A DNA stretch of 64,000 bases from Cellulomonas sp. Root485 (GCF_001426705.1 NZ_LMFC01000003.1:108995-172994); one strand, 5' to 3'; positions 8,200 through 17,192 are shown, counted from the stretch's first letter. The notes: generated by a model from the sequence alone, not told the origin. Program-made: numbers and translations.

Positions 8200-9114
8200 G
8201 TGACGGCCGTGCTGACAGCGCTCGGCACGATGGGGCTCGTCGTCGCCGTCGGCTGGTTCCTGGCGCACCGCCACGTCCTCGGTGACCGCGCCGCGCCCGT
8301 GCTCGCGCGGGTGGTCTTCGCGGTCGCGACGCCGGCGCTGCTGCTGACCACGGTCGCGCACGCCGACCTGCACCTGCTGCTCTCGCGGACGGCGGTGGTC
8401 ACCTGGACGTCGACCGCGACGATCGCGCTCGTCGCGATCGTGGTCCTGCGTGCGGCCTGGCGCCGGTCGGCGGCGGACGTCACGGTCGGCACGCTGGCGT
8501 CCTCCTACGTCAACGCCGGGAACGTGGGCCTACCCCTGGCGGTCTACCTCCTGGACGACGCGGTCGCGGTGGTGCCGACTCTCCTCTTCCAGCTCCTCGT
8601 CCTTGCCCCTGTGGCGTTCGCCGTGCTCGACGCGCGGTCGGGACCGTTGCGGGGGCGGACGGTCGCGCGACGGACGCTGAGCAACCCGATCATCGTCGGC
8701 ACCCTCGTCGGCCTGGTCCTGGCGGCGTTGCCGTGGGACCTTCCCGAGGTCGTCTACGAGCCGTTCCGGCTGGTCGGGGCCGCAGCCGCGCCGCTCGCCC
8801 TGCTCACGTTCGGGATGTCGCTCGCCCTGCCCCGCACCGTCGACTCGACCGCACCGCGTGGGGACCTCGCGCTCGCCGTCGGCCTGCGCTCGGTCGCGCA
8901 CCCGGTCCTCGCCTGGGGGCTCGGCACGGCGCTCGGCCTGCCTGCGCACGCGCTGCTCGCGGTCGTCGCGATGGCGTCCTTGCCGACCGCGCAGAACGTG
9001 CTGGTCTACGCGATGCAGTACCGGCACGGCGAGGCGCTCGCGCGGGACGCCGGGCTGGTCACGACGGTGCTGTGCGTGCCGGTGCTGCTCGTCGTCGCCG
9101 CGACGCTCGGCTGA
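8200..9114 (+). CDS. AEC-family permease (auxin efflux carrier-like)
   Basis: 304 residues from GTG 8200, with about nine to ten hydrophobic helices. The conserved AEC segment NAGNVGLPLAVYL lies near residues 107-119, and PTAQNVLVYA occurs in the C-terminal half. AEC proteins are secondary carriers of small organic anions such as malonate or malate in the cytoplasmic membrane. Start choice is uncertain because a hairpin occupies the initiation region. It converges with the class II aldolase gene (1-base gap), and I see no functional link to it beyond proximity. Confidence 0.85.
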   Translation: MTAVLTALGTMGLVVAVGWFLAHRHVLGDRAAPVLARVVFAVATPALLLTTVAHADLHLLLSRTAVVTWTSTATIALVAIVVLRAAWRRSAADVTVGTLASSYVNAGNVGLPLAVYLLDDAVAVVPTLLFQLLVLAPVAFAVLDARSGPLRGRTVARRTLSNPIIVGTLVGLVLAALPWDLPEVVYEPFRLVGAAAAPLALLTFGMSLALPRTVDSTAPRGDLALAVGLRSVAHPVLAWGLGTALGLPAHALLAVVAMASLPTAQNVLVYAMQYRHGEALARDAGLVTTVLCVPVLLVVAATLG

Positions 9115-9115
9115 C

Positions 9116-9772
9116 TCAGGGCAGCCGGGCGCCGTCGGGCACGACGATGCGGTCGTAGACCAGCACGTTCGGCACGCCGGCGAGGCTCGCGTGATGGAGG
9201 ACCTCGGCGTTCTCCTCGACGGCGACGGCCACCTTGAACGCGAGCTCGAGCGTGGTCCCGACGGCGAGCAGCCCGTGGTTGGCCCACACGACCGCGTTGA
9301 CGTCGTCACCCAGGAGGTCGGCGCTGCGGCGACCGAACTCGGCGTGCGTCGAGAACTCGAACGGCATCACCGGGACCGGGCCCTTGGCGTAGAGCACCAT
9401 GTTGAGCAGCACGGGATCGATGGTCCGACCGAGCACGCCGAGCACGTTCACGAAGGTCGACTCGGTGTGCACGATCGCCTGCACGTCAGGGCGACGACGG
9501 TAGTGCGCGAGGTGCACGGGCAGCTCCGTCGACGGCAGCATGCTTCCCTCGAGGACGTTCCCGTCGAGGTCGACGACCACCAGGTCCTCGGGTGCCATGA
9601 GGTCGTACCGCACGCCGGACGGCGTGATGACGACGGCCTCGTCGCTCAGCCGGACACTGATGTTCCCCTGCGTGTTGAAGTTCAGGCCGGCCCGGACGGA
9701 CTCGCGGCAGTAGTAGAGGATCTCGTCGCGCACCGGCGCGGTCGCCCGCGCGGCACGGTGGGACTGCAGCAT
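9116..9772 (-). CDS. Class II aldolase/adducin-family protein
   Basis: 218 residues from ATG 9772 (MLQSHRAA), preceded by GAAGGG. It has the class II aldolase fold signatures NTQGNISVR near residue 30, STELPVH and WANHGLLAVG, as in fuculose- or rhamnulose-phosphate aldolases and ribulose-phosphate 4-epimerases. The usual zinc-ligand HxH is H-T-E here (in AIVHTEST), which is atypical. A TGAATCGTTTCA operator lies 20-33 bases upstream, tying it to the rhamnose regulon although rhaEW already supplies an aldolase. It may act on a different hydroxy-sugar phosphate or a keto acid. An in-frame ATG at 9805 exists but overlaps the operator. Confidence 0.85.
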   Translation of the reverse strand: MLQSHRAARATAPVRDEILYYCRESVRAGLNFNTQGNISVRLSDEAVVITPSGVRYDLMAPEDLVVVDLDGNVLEGSMLPSTELPVHLAHYRRRPDVQAIVHTESTFVNVLGVLGRTIDPVLLNMVLYAKGPVPVMPFEFSTHAEFGRRSADLLGDDVNAVVWANHGLLAVGTTLELAFKVAVAVEENAEVLHHASLAGVPNVLVYDRIVVPDGARLP

Positions 9773-9791
9773 GTCCGGCACCCTTCGATGG

Positions 9792-9805
9792 ATGAATCGT
9801 TTCAT
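9792..9805. promoter_or_regulatory. Rhamnose-regulon operator (aldolase gene)
   Basis: ATGAATCGTTTCAT is a near-perfect 14-base palindrome just upstream of the class II aldolase start. It belongs to a seven-member set with consensus TGAAWCGWTTCA. Confidence 0.7.
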
Positions 9806-9936
9806 TGCATTCTGGCGCGACCGGCGCCTCCGGGACGAGGGACCTTCGTCCCTGGGTGCGCCGACGCCCCTGCCGGACGATGTCTGGACCGGCGTGTGGA
9901 CCCGTCCCGAGCGGCCCCGCGCGCCGGTCCTCCTGC

Positions 9937-10710
9937 TCACCAGGTGCTGTCGCCGCGGATGACGGCGTCGGACCCGCCGTCGACGAAGACGAGCTGGCCG
10001 CACAGGTGCGTGTTCTCCTCGCTGACCAGCCACGCGAGCAGGTGGCCGGGCACCTCGGGGCGCATGTAGCCGTTCAGCGGCATCGGCACCACGTCCGCCA
10101 TCGCGGCGCGCTGCTCCTCGCTGGCGATCAGGTCGGCTGTCATCGGGGTCTCGACGATCCCGGGTCCGATCCCGTTCAGCGGGATCCCCGCACCGGCCCA
10201 GTCGGCCGTCGCCGCCACCCGACGCATCCAGCGACACAGCGCGACCTTGGTCGAGGAGTAGATCAACGCGCCGAGATCCGCGTCGACCAGCTCCTGGGCG
10301 CGCGCGAGCGCCTTCGGCTCGTCGCCGGCCAGGGCCAGCTCGACCAGCAGGTCGTCGTGCGGCATCAGGCTCGCCATCGAGCTGGTGAGCGCCGCGCGAG
10401 GTTCGGGGGCGCCGAGCAGGAGGGGCCGCAGCCCGTCCAGCGTGGCCAGGCAGCCGTAGAAGTTCACGGCGACGGTCGCAGGGCTGGGCATGGCCAGGCC
10501 GGCGTTCGCGATGACGGCGTCGATGGTGCCTCCGCTGAGGGCGCGCACGTCCTCGACCATGGCCGCGCGACCGGCGACCGTCGAGAGGTCCGCGATGACC
10601 TCCGCGTCGTGCAGGTCCACGCCGATGACCCGGTCACCGCGTCCACGCAGGATCTCTGCGGTCGCGAGCCCGATGCCCGATGCCGATCCGGTGATGACGA
10701 CGGTGCGCAT
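9937..10710 (-). CDS. Short-chain dehydrogenase/reductase, hydroxysteroid-dehydrogenase-like
   Basis: 257 residues from ATG 10710 (MRTVVITG), preceded by GAGGGAG. The GSASGIG cofactor loop is at about residues 8-14, ANAG follows, and YSSTK supplies the catalytic Tyr and Lys. The insertion before the catalytic Tyr resembles the 3-alpha-hydroxysteroid dehydrogenase type of SDR. It lies 75 bases downstream of rhaB on the same strand and is probably co-transcribed. A role on rhamnose-derived aldehydes or alcohols (for example lactaldehyde) is possible but not shown by the sequence. The 164 bases between its stop and the aldolase start hold the operator at 9792 and a short hairpin near 9832-9852. 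Confidence 0.85.
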   Translation of the reverse strand: MRTVVITGSASGIGLATAEILRGRGDRVIGVDLHDAEVIADLSTVAGRAAMVEDVRALSGGTIDAVIANAGLAMPSPATVAVNFYGCLATLDGLRPLLLGAPEPRAALTSSMASLMPHDDLLVELALAGDEPKALARAQELVDADLGALIYSSTKVALCRWMRRVAATADWAGAGIPLNGIGPGIVETPMTADLIASEEQRAAMADVVPMPLNGYMRPEVPGHLLAWLVSEENTHLCGQLVFVDGGSDAVIRGDSTW

Positions 10711-10785
10711 GACGACTCCCTCGGGACTGGGCCCGACGCCTTCGGGGGGCCTCATCTCCACGCTAGGAAGGAGCGGGTGCGTCTG

Positions 10786-12249
10786 CTACGGACCTTCGAC
10801 CCGGTGCTCGGCGGCGGCCCACTGCCGGTCGGTCGGGCCGCCGGTGGCGCCGGGCTCGTAGCGCCGGAGCTCGAGGCCGCGCGCGCCCACCGCTCGCAGG
10901 TCCGCGAGCCCGCCGGACAGTGCCCCGGCAGCCCGCGCCTGCACCAGCACGTTGCCCAGCGCGGCACCCTCGACCGGTCCTGCGACCACCGGCAGACCCG
11001 TCGCGTCCGCGGTGAGCTGGCACAGCAGCTCGTTGCGCACTCCCCCGCCGACCACGTGCACCACGCGGACGTCCTTGTCGGCGAGCACCGACGCCTGCCG
11101 GACCGCCCGCCGGTACGCGAGCGCGAGCGAGTCGAGGATGCACCGGACCGTCTCGGCCTGCGACTGCGGCGGCGTCTGCCCCGTCCGTGCGGCCTCGGCG
11201 GCGATGCGGGCGGGCATGTCGCCGGGCGGCAGGAACGCTGGACCGTCGATGTCGACCACCGTCGTCAGTGCCGGGATCCGGGCTGCTGCCGCGAGCAGGT
11301 CGGGCAGGTCGGCGGGGAGCCCAGCCTCGTTCCAGGTGCGGATCGACTCCTGGAGGACCCACAGCCCCATGACGTTGCGCAGGTACCGGACCGTGCCGTC
11401 GACCCCGGCCTCGTTGGTGAAGTTGGCCGCGCGGCTGTCCTCGGTGAGCACCGGGTGGTCCAGCTCCAGGCCGACCAGCGACCACGTCCCGCAGGAGATG
11501 TACGCGAAGTCCTCGACGGTCGCCGGCACCGCGACGACGGCCGACGCGGTGTCGTGCGAGCCGACGGTCCACACCGGCACGGTCCCGTGCAGCCCGACGT
11601 CTGCCCGCACCTGGCCGAGCAGCGCACCCGGGTCGAGCAGCGGCGGGAGCAGCGTGCTGTCGATCCCGAGCCGCTCCGCGAGGTCGGTCGCCCACGTCCG
11701 CGTCGTCGCGTCGAGCAGGCCGGTGGTCGACGCGTTGGTCACCTCCGCGACGCGCGCTCCGGTCAGCCAGTAGCCGAGAAGGTCCGGGACCAGCAGGGCC
11801 GAGCGTGCCGCGGCGAGCGCCGCGGTGCCCTGCGCGGCGACCAGCTGGAACACGGTGTTGAACGGCTGCACCTGCAGGCCCGTGCGGGCGTAGAGCTCGG
11901 GCGCGGGGACCGTCGCGAAGACCGTGTCCGGCACCCCGTCCGTGCGCGCGTCCCGGTAGTGGAACGGGTTGCCCAGCAGGGCGCCGTCGCCGTCGAGGAG
12001 CCCGTAGTCGACGGCCCAGGAGTCGATGCCGACGCCGCTGAGCGACCCCGCCTCGCGGCCCGCGGCGCGCAGCCCGTCGAGCACGCCCCGGTACAGCCCG
12101 AGCACGTCCCAGTGCAGCGCACCCGCCACCTGCACCGGCCCGTTGGGGAACCGGTTGACCTCGTGCAGCGACACCCGCCCGCCGTCGACGGTCCCGACGA
12201 TGACCCGCCCCGAGGAGGCCCCGAGATCGACGGCGGCGAACGCGCTCAC
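10786..12249 (-). CDS. rhaB: L-rhamnulokinase (FGGY family)
   Basis: 487 residues from GTG 12249 (VSAFAAVDLGASSGRV). It has the FGGY kinase N-terminal phosphate loop DLGASSGR, the substrate-side motif GIDSWAVDYGLLD, SCGTWSLVGLEL and the C-terminal VVGGGVRNELLCQ nucleotide-site loop, all characteristic of rhamnulokinases. It phosphorylates L-rhamnulose to L-rhamnulose 1-phosphate. The frame extends upstream to 12300, but that part lies within a long inverted repeat and lacks the family pattern. It sits downstream of rhaEW in the same orientation, separated by that repeat. Confidence 0.92.
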   Translation of the reverse strand: MSAFAAVDLGASSGRVIVGTVDGGRVSLHEVNRFPNGPVQVAGALHWDVLGLYRGVLDGLRAAGREAGSLSGVGIDSWAVDYGLLDGDGALLGNPFHYRDARTDGVPDTVFATVPAPELYARTGLQVQPFNTVFQLVAAQGTAALAAARSALLVPDLLGYWLTGARVAEVTNASTTGLLDATTRTWATDLAERLGIDSTLLPPLLDPGALLGQVRADVGLHGTVPVWTVGSHDTASAVVAVPATVEDFAYISCGTWSLVGLELDHPVLTEDSRAANFTNEAGVDGTVRYLRNVMGLWVLQESIRTWNEAGLPADLPDLLAAAARIPALTTVVDIDGPAFLPPGDMPARIAAEAARTGQTPPQSQAETVRCILDSLALAYRRAVRQASVLADKDVRVVHVVGGGVRNELLCQLTADATGLPVVAGPVEGAALGNVLVQARAAGALSGGLADLRAVGARGLELRRYEPGATGGPTDRQWAAAEHRVEGP

Positions 12250-12262
12250 CGGCAGCAGCCCG

Positions 12263-12330
12263 CGAGATCGTGGGTTCGGCACGAGAACGTCGGTGCGCAC
12301 CCCCGACCTCGCGCCGAACCCACGATCTCG
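12263..12330. repeat. Long inverted repeat between rhaEW and rhaB
   Basis: Arms 12263-12280 and 12313-12330 are perfect 18-bp complements. After one mismatch the pairing continues for 4 bp (CGAG/CTCG), leaving about 22 bases of loop. It may act as an intercistronic terminator or RNA stabiliser. It loosely resembles the GAGCTCGG palindromes at 17224 and 35109. Confidence 0.8.
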
Positions 12331-12346
12331 TCGCCGGACAGTCGGC

Positions 12347-14371
12347 TCATCGCAGGAAGGCCGCCGCGACGCCGGAGTCGACCGGGACGTGCAGGCCGGT
12401 GGTCTGCACCAGGTCGGGGCCGGTCAGCGCGAAGACCGCCGCGGCGACGTGCTCGGGCAGGACCTCCTTCTTCAGGAGGGTCCGCTGGGCGTAGTAGGCA
12501 CCCAGCTCCTCCTCGGGCACCCCGTAGGTGGCGGCGCGCTGGGCGCCCCAGCCGCCCGCGAAGATGCCGGATCCGCGCACGACGCCGTCGGGGTTGACCC
12601 CGTTGACCCGGATGCCGTACCCACCGAGCTCGGCGGCGAGCAGGCGGACCTGGTGGGCCTGGTCGGCCTTGGTCGCCGAGTACGCGATGTTGTTCGGCCC
12701 CGCGAACAGGGAGTTCTTCGAGGCGATGTAGACGATGTCGCCGCCCATGTCCTGCGCGATCATCGCCCGGGCCGCCTCGCGGGCGACCAGGAACGAGCCG
12801 CGCGCCATCACGTCGTGCTGCAGGTCCCAGTCCTTGACGGTGGTGTCCAGCAGCGGCTTGGAGATCGACAGCCCGGCATTGTTCACGACGAGGTCCACCC
12901 CGCCGAACGCGAGCGACGTCTCGGCGATCAGGCGCGCGATGTCCTCCTCGGACGTCACGTCCGCCTGCACCGCGATGGCCACGTCGGGACCGCCCAAGGA
13001 AGCGGCCACCTCGGAAGCCCCGTCGAGGTTGAGGTCCGCGATCACGACGCAGGCGCCCTCGGCGGCGAGCCGCTCGGCGATCGCCCGCCCGATGCCCGAC
13101 CCGGCGCCGGTCACCAGCGCCACGCGGGTGGCCAGCGGCTTGGGCTGGGGCATCCGCGCGAGCTTGGCCTCCTCCAGCGCCCAGTACTCGATGCGGAACT
13201 TCTCGGCCTCGTCGATCGGCACGTAGGTGCTGATCGCCTCGGCGCCGCGCATCACGTTGATCGCGTTGACGTAGAACTCCCCCGCCACCCGCGCGGTCTG
13301 CTTGTCCTTGCCGAACGAGAACATCCCCACGCCCGGGACCAGCACGATCGCCGGGTCCGCACCGCGGATCGCCGGGCTGTCCGGGGTCGCGTTGCGGTCG
13401 TAGTAGCCCTGGTAGTCCGCGCGGTAGAGGGCGTGCAGCTCCTTGAGCCGGCCCACGACCTCCTCGATGGGAGCGTCCGACGGCAGGTCCACCACCAGCG
13501 GCTTGACCTTCGTGCGCAGGAAGTGGTCCGGGCAGGACGTGCCCAGCTCCGCCAGCCGACCCAGCGCCTCCCGGGACACGAAGTCCAGGACCACTGACGA
13601 GTCCGTGTAGTGACCGACCTGCGGCTTGTCCGTCGAGGCCAGCCCTCGGATCACCGGCGCCAGCACGGCCGCACGCGCCCGACGCTCCTCGTCGGGAAGC
13701 GCAGCGTTCACCACCTCACCGAACGGGTGCGGCCCGGTCTGCGAGGCGATGTACTCCTCGGCGGTCCGCACGATGCGCAGCGACCGCTCCTCGGCCTCGG
13801 CCGACGTGTCACCCCACGCGGTGATGCCGTGCCCACCCAGGATGCAGCCGATGGCCTGCGGGTTCTTCTCCTTGATCTCCGCGATGTCCAGGCCGAGCTG
13901 GAACCCGGGCCGACGCCAGGGCACCCACACGACCGAGTCGCCGAAGACCTCCGCGGTCAGCGCCTCGCCGTCGGCCGCCGTCGCGAATGCGATCCCCGAG
14001 TCCGGGTGCAGGTGGTCCACGTGCACGGCGTCGACCAGCGCGTGCATCGCCGTGTCGATCGACGGCGCCGCACCACCCTTGCCGTGCAGGCAGTAGTCGA
14101 ACGCGGCAACCATCTCGTCCTCACGCTCGACGCCGGGGTAGACGTCGACCAGCGCACGAAGGCGGTCCAGGCGCAGCACCGCGAGGTTCTTCTCCGTCAG
14201 CGTGCCCAGGTCACCACCCGAGCCCTTCACCCAGAGCAGCTCGACGTCGGTACCCGTCACCGGGTCCGTCGCCGTGCCCTTCGCGGAGGTGTTGCCCCCC
14301 GCGTAGTTGGTGGTCCGCGGGTCCGCCCCGAGCCTGTTGGACCGTGCGACCAGCTCTTCTGCGACGCTCAT
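12347..14371 (-). CDS. rhaEW: Bifunctional rhamnulose-1-phosphate aldolase / lactaldehyde dehydrogenase (RhaEW)
   Basis: 674 residues from ATG 14371, which overlaps the rhaI stop as ATGA; an in-frame ATG at 14380 is also possible. The N-terminal 410 or so residues are a class II aldolase domain (NYAGGNTSAKG, zinc-binding HVDHLHPDS). The C-terminal 250 or so are an SDR domain (VTGAGSGIG, NNAG, YSATK). This fusion is the known RhaEW type, which splits L-rhamnulose 1-phosphate into DHAP and L-lactaldehyde and oxidises the aldehyde to L-lactate. It is third in the rhaM-rhaI-rhaEW coupled operon. Confidence 0.93.
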   Translation of the reverse strand: MSVAEELVARSNRLGADPRTTNYAGGNTSAKGTATDPVTGTDVELLWVKGSGGDLGTLTEKNLAVLRLDRLRALVDVYPGVEREDEMVAAFDYCLHGKGGAAPSIDTAMHALVDAVHVDHLHPDSGIAFATAADGEALTAEVFGDSVVWVPWRRPGFQLGLDIAEIKEKNPQAIGCILGGHGITAWGDTSAEAEERSLRIVRTAEEYIASQTGPHPFGEVVNAALPDEERRARAAVLAPVIRGLASTDKPQVGHYTDSSVVLDFVSREALGRLAELGTSCPDHFLRTKVKPLVVDLPSDAPIEEVVGRLKELHALYRADYQGYYDRNATPDSPAIRGADPAIVLVPGVGMFSFGKDKQTARVAGEFYVNAINVMRGAEAISTYVPIDEAEKFRIEYWALEEAKLARMPQPKPLATRVALVTGAGSGIGRAIAERLAAEGACVVIADLNLDGASEVAASLGGPDVAIAVQADVTSEEDIARLIAETSLAFGGVDLVVNNAGLSISKPLLDTTVKDWDLQHDVMARGSFLVAREAARAMIAQDMGGDIVYIASKNSLFAGPNNIAYSATKADQAHQVRLLAAELGGYGIRVNGVNPDGVVRGSGIFAGGWGAQRAATYGVPEEELGAYYAQRTLLKKEVLPEHVAAAVFALTGPDLVQTTGLHVPVDSGVAAAFLR

Positions 14372-15522
14372 GCTCCCCATCCCGCCTGGTTGCCGCCGAC
14401 GCGCTCGGCGACGATCTTCTCCGCGTACCCCGACGCCTTGTACGCCCCGATCGGGTCGGGGTCGAGTCCTTGCGACTCCCGCAGGTCCGCCAGCAGCGGC
14501 CGGACGTCCGTGTTGTACGCGTCCATGACCAGGCCGTTGGCGCCCAGCACGTCACCGGCCGTCTGCGCCGCCAGCAGCGCGTCGGCATCGACCAGCAGCG
14601 CCTTCGCCGTGGCCTCCTGCACGTTCATGACCGAGCGGATCTGCCCGGGGATCTTCGGCTCGATGTTGTGGCACTGGTCGAGCATGAAGTTGACCCCGCT
14701 CGATGGTGCCAGGGCGCCCGACTGCACGATCTCGTGCATGATCCGGAACAGCTGGAACGGGTCCGCCGAACCGACCATGAGGTCGTCGTCGGCGTAGAAC
14801 CGCGAGTTGAAGTCGAATGCGCCCAGCCGGCCGGCCCGCAGCAGCTGGGCGACGATGAACTCGATGTTGGTCCCCGGGGCGTGGTGCCCGGTGTCGAGCA
14901 CGACGAACGCGCGGTCGCCCAGCGCCAGGCAGTGCAGCAGCGACGTTCCCCAGTCGGGGATGTCCATCGCGTAGAACGCGGGCTCGAAGAACTTGTACTC
15001 GAGGATCAGCCGGTGGTTCGGGTCGAGCGCCGCGTAGATCTCGGCGAGGGAGTCCGCGAGCCGGTCCTGCCGGGCGCGCAACGAGTCCTGACCGGGGTAG
15101 TTCAGGCCGTCCGGCAGCCACAGCTTGAGATCCGTGGAGCCGGTGGCGCGCATGACGTCGATGCACTGCAGGTGGTGCGCGACGGCCTTCGCCCGCACGG
15201 TCGCCGACGGGTGCGTCAGCGAGCCCAGCATGTAGTCGTCGTCCTGGAACAGGTTCGAGTTGATCGCCCCGATGGACACGCCCAGCTCCTTGGCGTGCCG
15301 CGCGAGCTCGTCGTAGTCGTCGACCAGGTCCCACGGGATGTGCAGGCTGACCCGCGGCGCGACGCCCGTGAACCGGTGCACCTGCGCCGCGTCGGCGATC
15401 TTCTCGTACGGGTCGCGCGGGACACCCTGCTGGGCGAACACCTTGAACCGGGTGCCGGAGTTGCCGAACGCCCAGGAGGGGAGCTCGATCGTCTGCTGTC
15501 GGAGGACATCCTGGATGGTCAT
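14368..15522 (-). CDS. rhaI: L-rhamnose isomerase
   Basis: 384 residues from ATG 15522, overlapping the rhaM stop as ATGA. The sequence follows the Pseudomonas stutzeri-type L-rhamnose isomerase family (xylose-isomerase-like TIM barrel). Recognisable parts are FGNSGTRFKVF near the N-terminus, the metal-site strand LILEYKFFEPAFYAMD, VLDTGHHAPGTN and DFNSRFYADDDL. It converts L-rhamnose to L-rhamnulose in the cytosol. Both ends overlap neighbours, so expression is tightly coupled to rhaM and rhaEW. Confidence 0.93.
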   Translation of the reverse strand: MTIQDVLRQQTIELPSWAFGNSGTRFKVFAQQGVPRDPYEKIADAAQVHRFTGVAPRVSLHIPWDLVDDYDELARHAKELGVSIGAINSNLFQDDDYMLGSLTHPSATVRAKAVAHHLQCIDVMRATGSTDLKLWLPDGLNYPGQDSLRARQDRLADSLAEIYAALDPNHRLILEYKFFEPAFYAMDIPDWGTSLLHCLALGDRAFVVLDTGHHAPGTNIEFIVAQLLRAGRLGAFDFNSRFYADDDLMVGSADPFQLFRIMHEIVQSGALAPSSGVNFMLDQCHNIEPKIPGQIRSVMNVQEATAKALLVDADALLAAQTAGDVLGANGLVMDAYNTDVRPLLADLRESQGLDPDPIGAYKASGYAEKIVAERVGGNQAGWGA

Positions 15523-15884
15523 GCGCGGAGCTCCTGGGGGTGGGTGGCGAGGCCGGCCGCACGCAGCTGGTCCTCCAGGTGGAACACCTCGTCGAGGACC
15601 TGGAAGCCCTCGTCCGGGTTGCCGTCGTCGACGAAGAACTCGCTCATCTCGGCCTGCCAGCGCGGGTTGACCGCGGTCCGGGTCATCGCCTGCTGGGCAG
15701 CGGCGTAGTCGTCGGTCTCGAGGTAGCCGACGAGCAGGCCGTCACCGGACAGGAAGAGCGAGTAGTCCCGCCAGCCGGTGTCACGCAGGGCCTCGAGCAT
15801 CTCGGGCCACACGGCCGCGTGCCGGGACCGGTACTCGTCCAGCCGGTCGGGCCGGACGCGGGAGACGAAGCACACGCGGGTCAT
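15519..15884 (-). CDS. rhaM: L-rhamnose mutarotase
   Basis: 121 residues from ATG 15884, preceded by GAGGAAGG. It matches the L-rhamnose mutarotase family (dimeric alpha+beta barrel): CFVSRVRPDRLDEYRSRHAAVWPEM at the N-terminus and a WQAEMSEFF stretch near the C-terminus. It interconverts rhamnose anomers. It is the first gene of the rhaM-rhaI-rhaEW operon. The 15885-16145 region upstream carries several palindromic operators and is shared with the divergent LacI gene. Confidence 0.93.
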   Translation of the reverse strand: MTRVCFVSRVRPDRLDEYRSRHAAVWPEMLEALRDTGWRDYSLFLSGDGLLVGYLETDDYAAAQQAMTRTAVNPRWQAEMSEFFVDDGNPDEGFQVLDEVFHLEDQLRAAGLATHPQELRA

Positions 15885-15909
15885 GCGCCCACCTTCCTCG
15901 TATCGACGT

Positions 15910-15921
15910 TGAAACGATTCA
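15910..15921. promoter_or_regulatory. Rhamnose-regulon operator (rhaM promoter)
   Basis: TGAAACGATTCA, 25 bases upstream of the rhaM start, matches the consensus TGAAWCGWTTCA exactly. Confidence 0.75.
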
Positions 15922-15931
15922 CGCACTCTAA

Positions 15932-15943
15932 GTAAGCGTTTAC
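15932..15943. promoter_or_regulatory. Second LacI-type palindrome (rhaM promoter)
   Basis: GTAAGCGTTTAC is a near-perfect palindrome of the AAGCGYTT type, 10 bases from the TGAAACGATTCA site. The pairing of the two site types recurs at other regulon promoters. Confidence 0.5.
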
Positions 15944-16000
15944 CGCCATGTCAAGGGTAGGCCCGGGAGGGCGTCGCCGGGGAGCCTCTGCTTGAAACGG

Positions 16001-16014
16001 ATGAATCGATTCAT
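16001..16014. promoter_or_regulatory. Rhamnose-regulon operator (regulator promoter)
   Basis: ATGAATCGATTCAT is a perfect 14-base palindrome, the most symmetric member of the set. It is 131 bases upstream of the LacI gene start in the rhaM/regulator divergent region, so it may serve autoregulation. Confidence 0.75.
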
Positions 16015-16145
16015 TATCGTGCACCGTACGCGACCGGCCGGGGAGCCACAAGAGTCGTGGTGCAGCGAGGCACCCACGACCCCCGTCGCCGGGCAACTAC
16101 CATCGGGCGCACGCGCGATGGTTCCGACGGAGAGGACGACGGTCG

Positions 16146-17192
16146 ATGTCGACGACGACACGAGGACGCGCAGACCGCCGACCCTCCATCACGGACGTCG
16201 CCAAGCGGGCCGGCGTGTCCGTCGGCACCGTCTCCAACGTCCTCAACCGCCCCGACCAGGTCAGCGACAGCACGCGCGACCGCGTGCTCGTGGCCATCGA
16301 GGAGCTGCAGTTCGTCCGCAACGCCTCCGCCCGGCAGCTGCGCGCAGGGACGATCCAGACGGTCGGCGCCATCGTGCTCGACATCGCCAACCCGTTCTTC
16401 ACCGAGGTCGCCCGCGGGGTCGAGGACCGCCTGGCCGCCGACGAGTACACCCTCATGCTGTCGTCCTCCGACGAGGACCCCGAGCGCGAGGCCCGGTACC
16501 TGCGGCTGTTCGAGGAGCACGGCGTGCAGGGCGTCATGGTCACCCCGTCCGCCGGCTCGCTGGACGGCCTGCTCGCGCTGCGGGACCGCGGCATCGACGT
16601 CGTCCTGCTCGACACCACGTCCCCCGTCGACGACATCTCCTCGGTCGCCGTCGACGACGTGCGCGGCGGCGCGCTGGCCGTCGAGCACCTGGTCAGCCTC
16701 GGGCACACCCGCATCGCGTTCATCAACGGGCCGCAGACCATCAAGCAGTGCGTCGACCGCCGCGAGGGCGTCCTCGCCGCGCTCGCCGCCGCCGGGCTGG
16801 ATCCTGCCGACGCGCTCGTCGAGATCACCATCGGCTCGCTGAACGCCGAGGGCGGCGAGGACGGGGTCAACCGGCTCCTCGACGCCGACGGCGACCGGCC
16901 GACCGCGATGTTCTGCGTCAACGACCTGACCGCACTGGGCGCCCTGCGCGCGCTGCGGGCCCACGGCGTCGCCATCCCCGCCGAGATGGCGGTGGTCGGG
17001 TACGACGACGTCGTCTTCGCCTCGATGCTCACCGTGCCGCTGACGTCCGTGCGCCAGCCGACGCACCAGCTGGGCTGGACCGCCGCCGACCTGCTGCTGC
17101 GCCAGCGCTCGGAGGGCGCGTCGTTCCAGCACCAGCGCATCCAGTTCCAGCCGGAGCTGGTGGTCCGGGGCTCGTCTGACCCGTCCGCCTGA
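16146..17192 (+). CDS. LacI-family regulator, probable L-rhamnose regulator (RhaR-type)
   Basis: 348 residues from ATG 16146. The N-terminal LacI helix-turn-helix (ITDVAKRAGVSVGTVSNVLN, about residues 14-33) is followed by a sugar-binding domain with DIANPFFTEVARGVED, FCVNDLTALGAL and VVGYDDVVFASML. It is divergent from rhaM-rhaI-rhaEW across a region with three palindromes. I infer that it binds TGAAWCGWTTCA sites and responds to L-rhamnose or a derivative. It is the only regulator adjacent to the rha genes, so it is the best candidate for the whole regulon. Confidence 0.9.
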   Translation: MSTTTRGRADRRPSITDVAKRAGVSVGTVSNVLNRPDQVSDSTRDRVLVAIEELQFVRNASARQLRAGTIQTVGAIVLDIANPFFTEVARGVEDRLAADEYTLMLSSSDEDPEREARYLRLFEEHGVQGVMVTPSAGSLDGLLALRDRGIDVVLLDTTSPVDDISSVAVDDVRGGALAVEHLVSLGHTRIAFINGPQTIKQCVDRREGVLAALAAAGLDPADALVEITIGSLNAEGGEDGVNRLLDADGDRPTAMFCVNDLTALGALRALRAHGVAIPAEMAVVGYDDVVFASMLTVPLTSVRQPTHQLGWTAADLLLRQRSEGASFQHQRIQFQPELVVRGSSDPSA

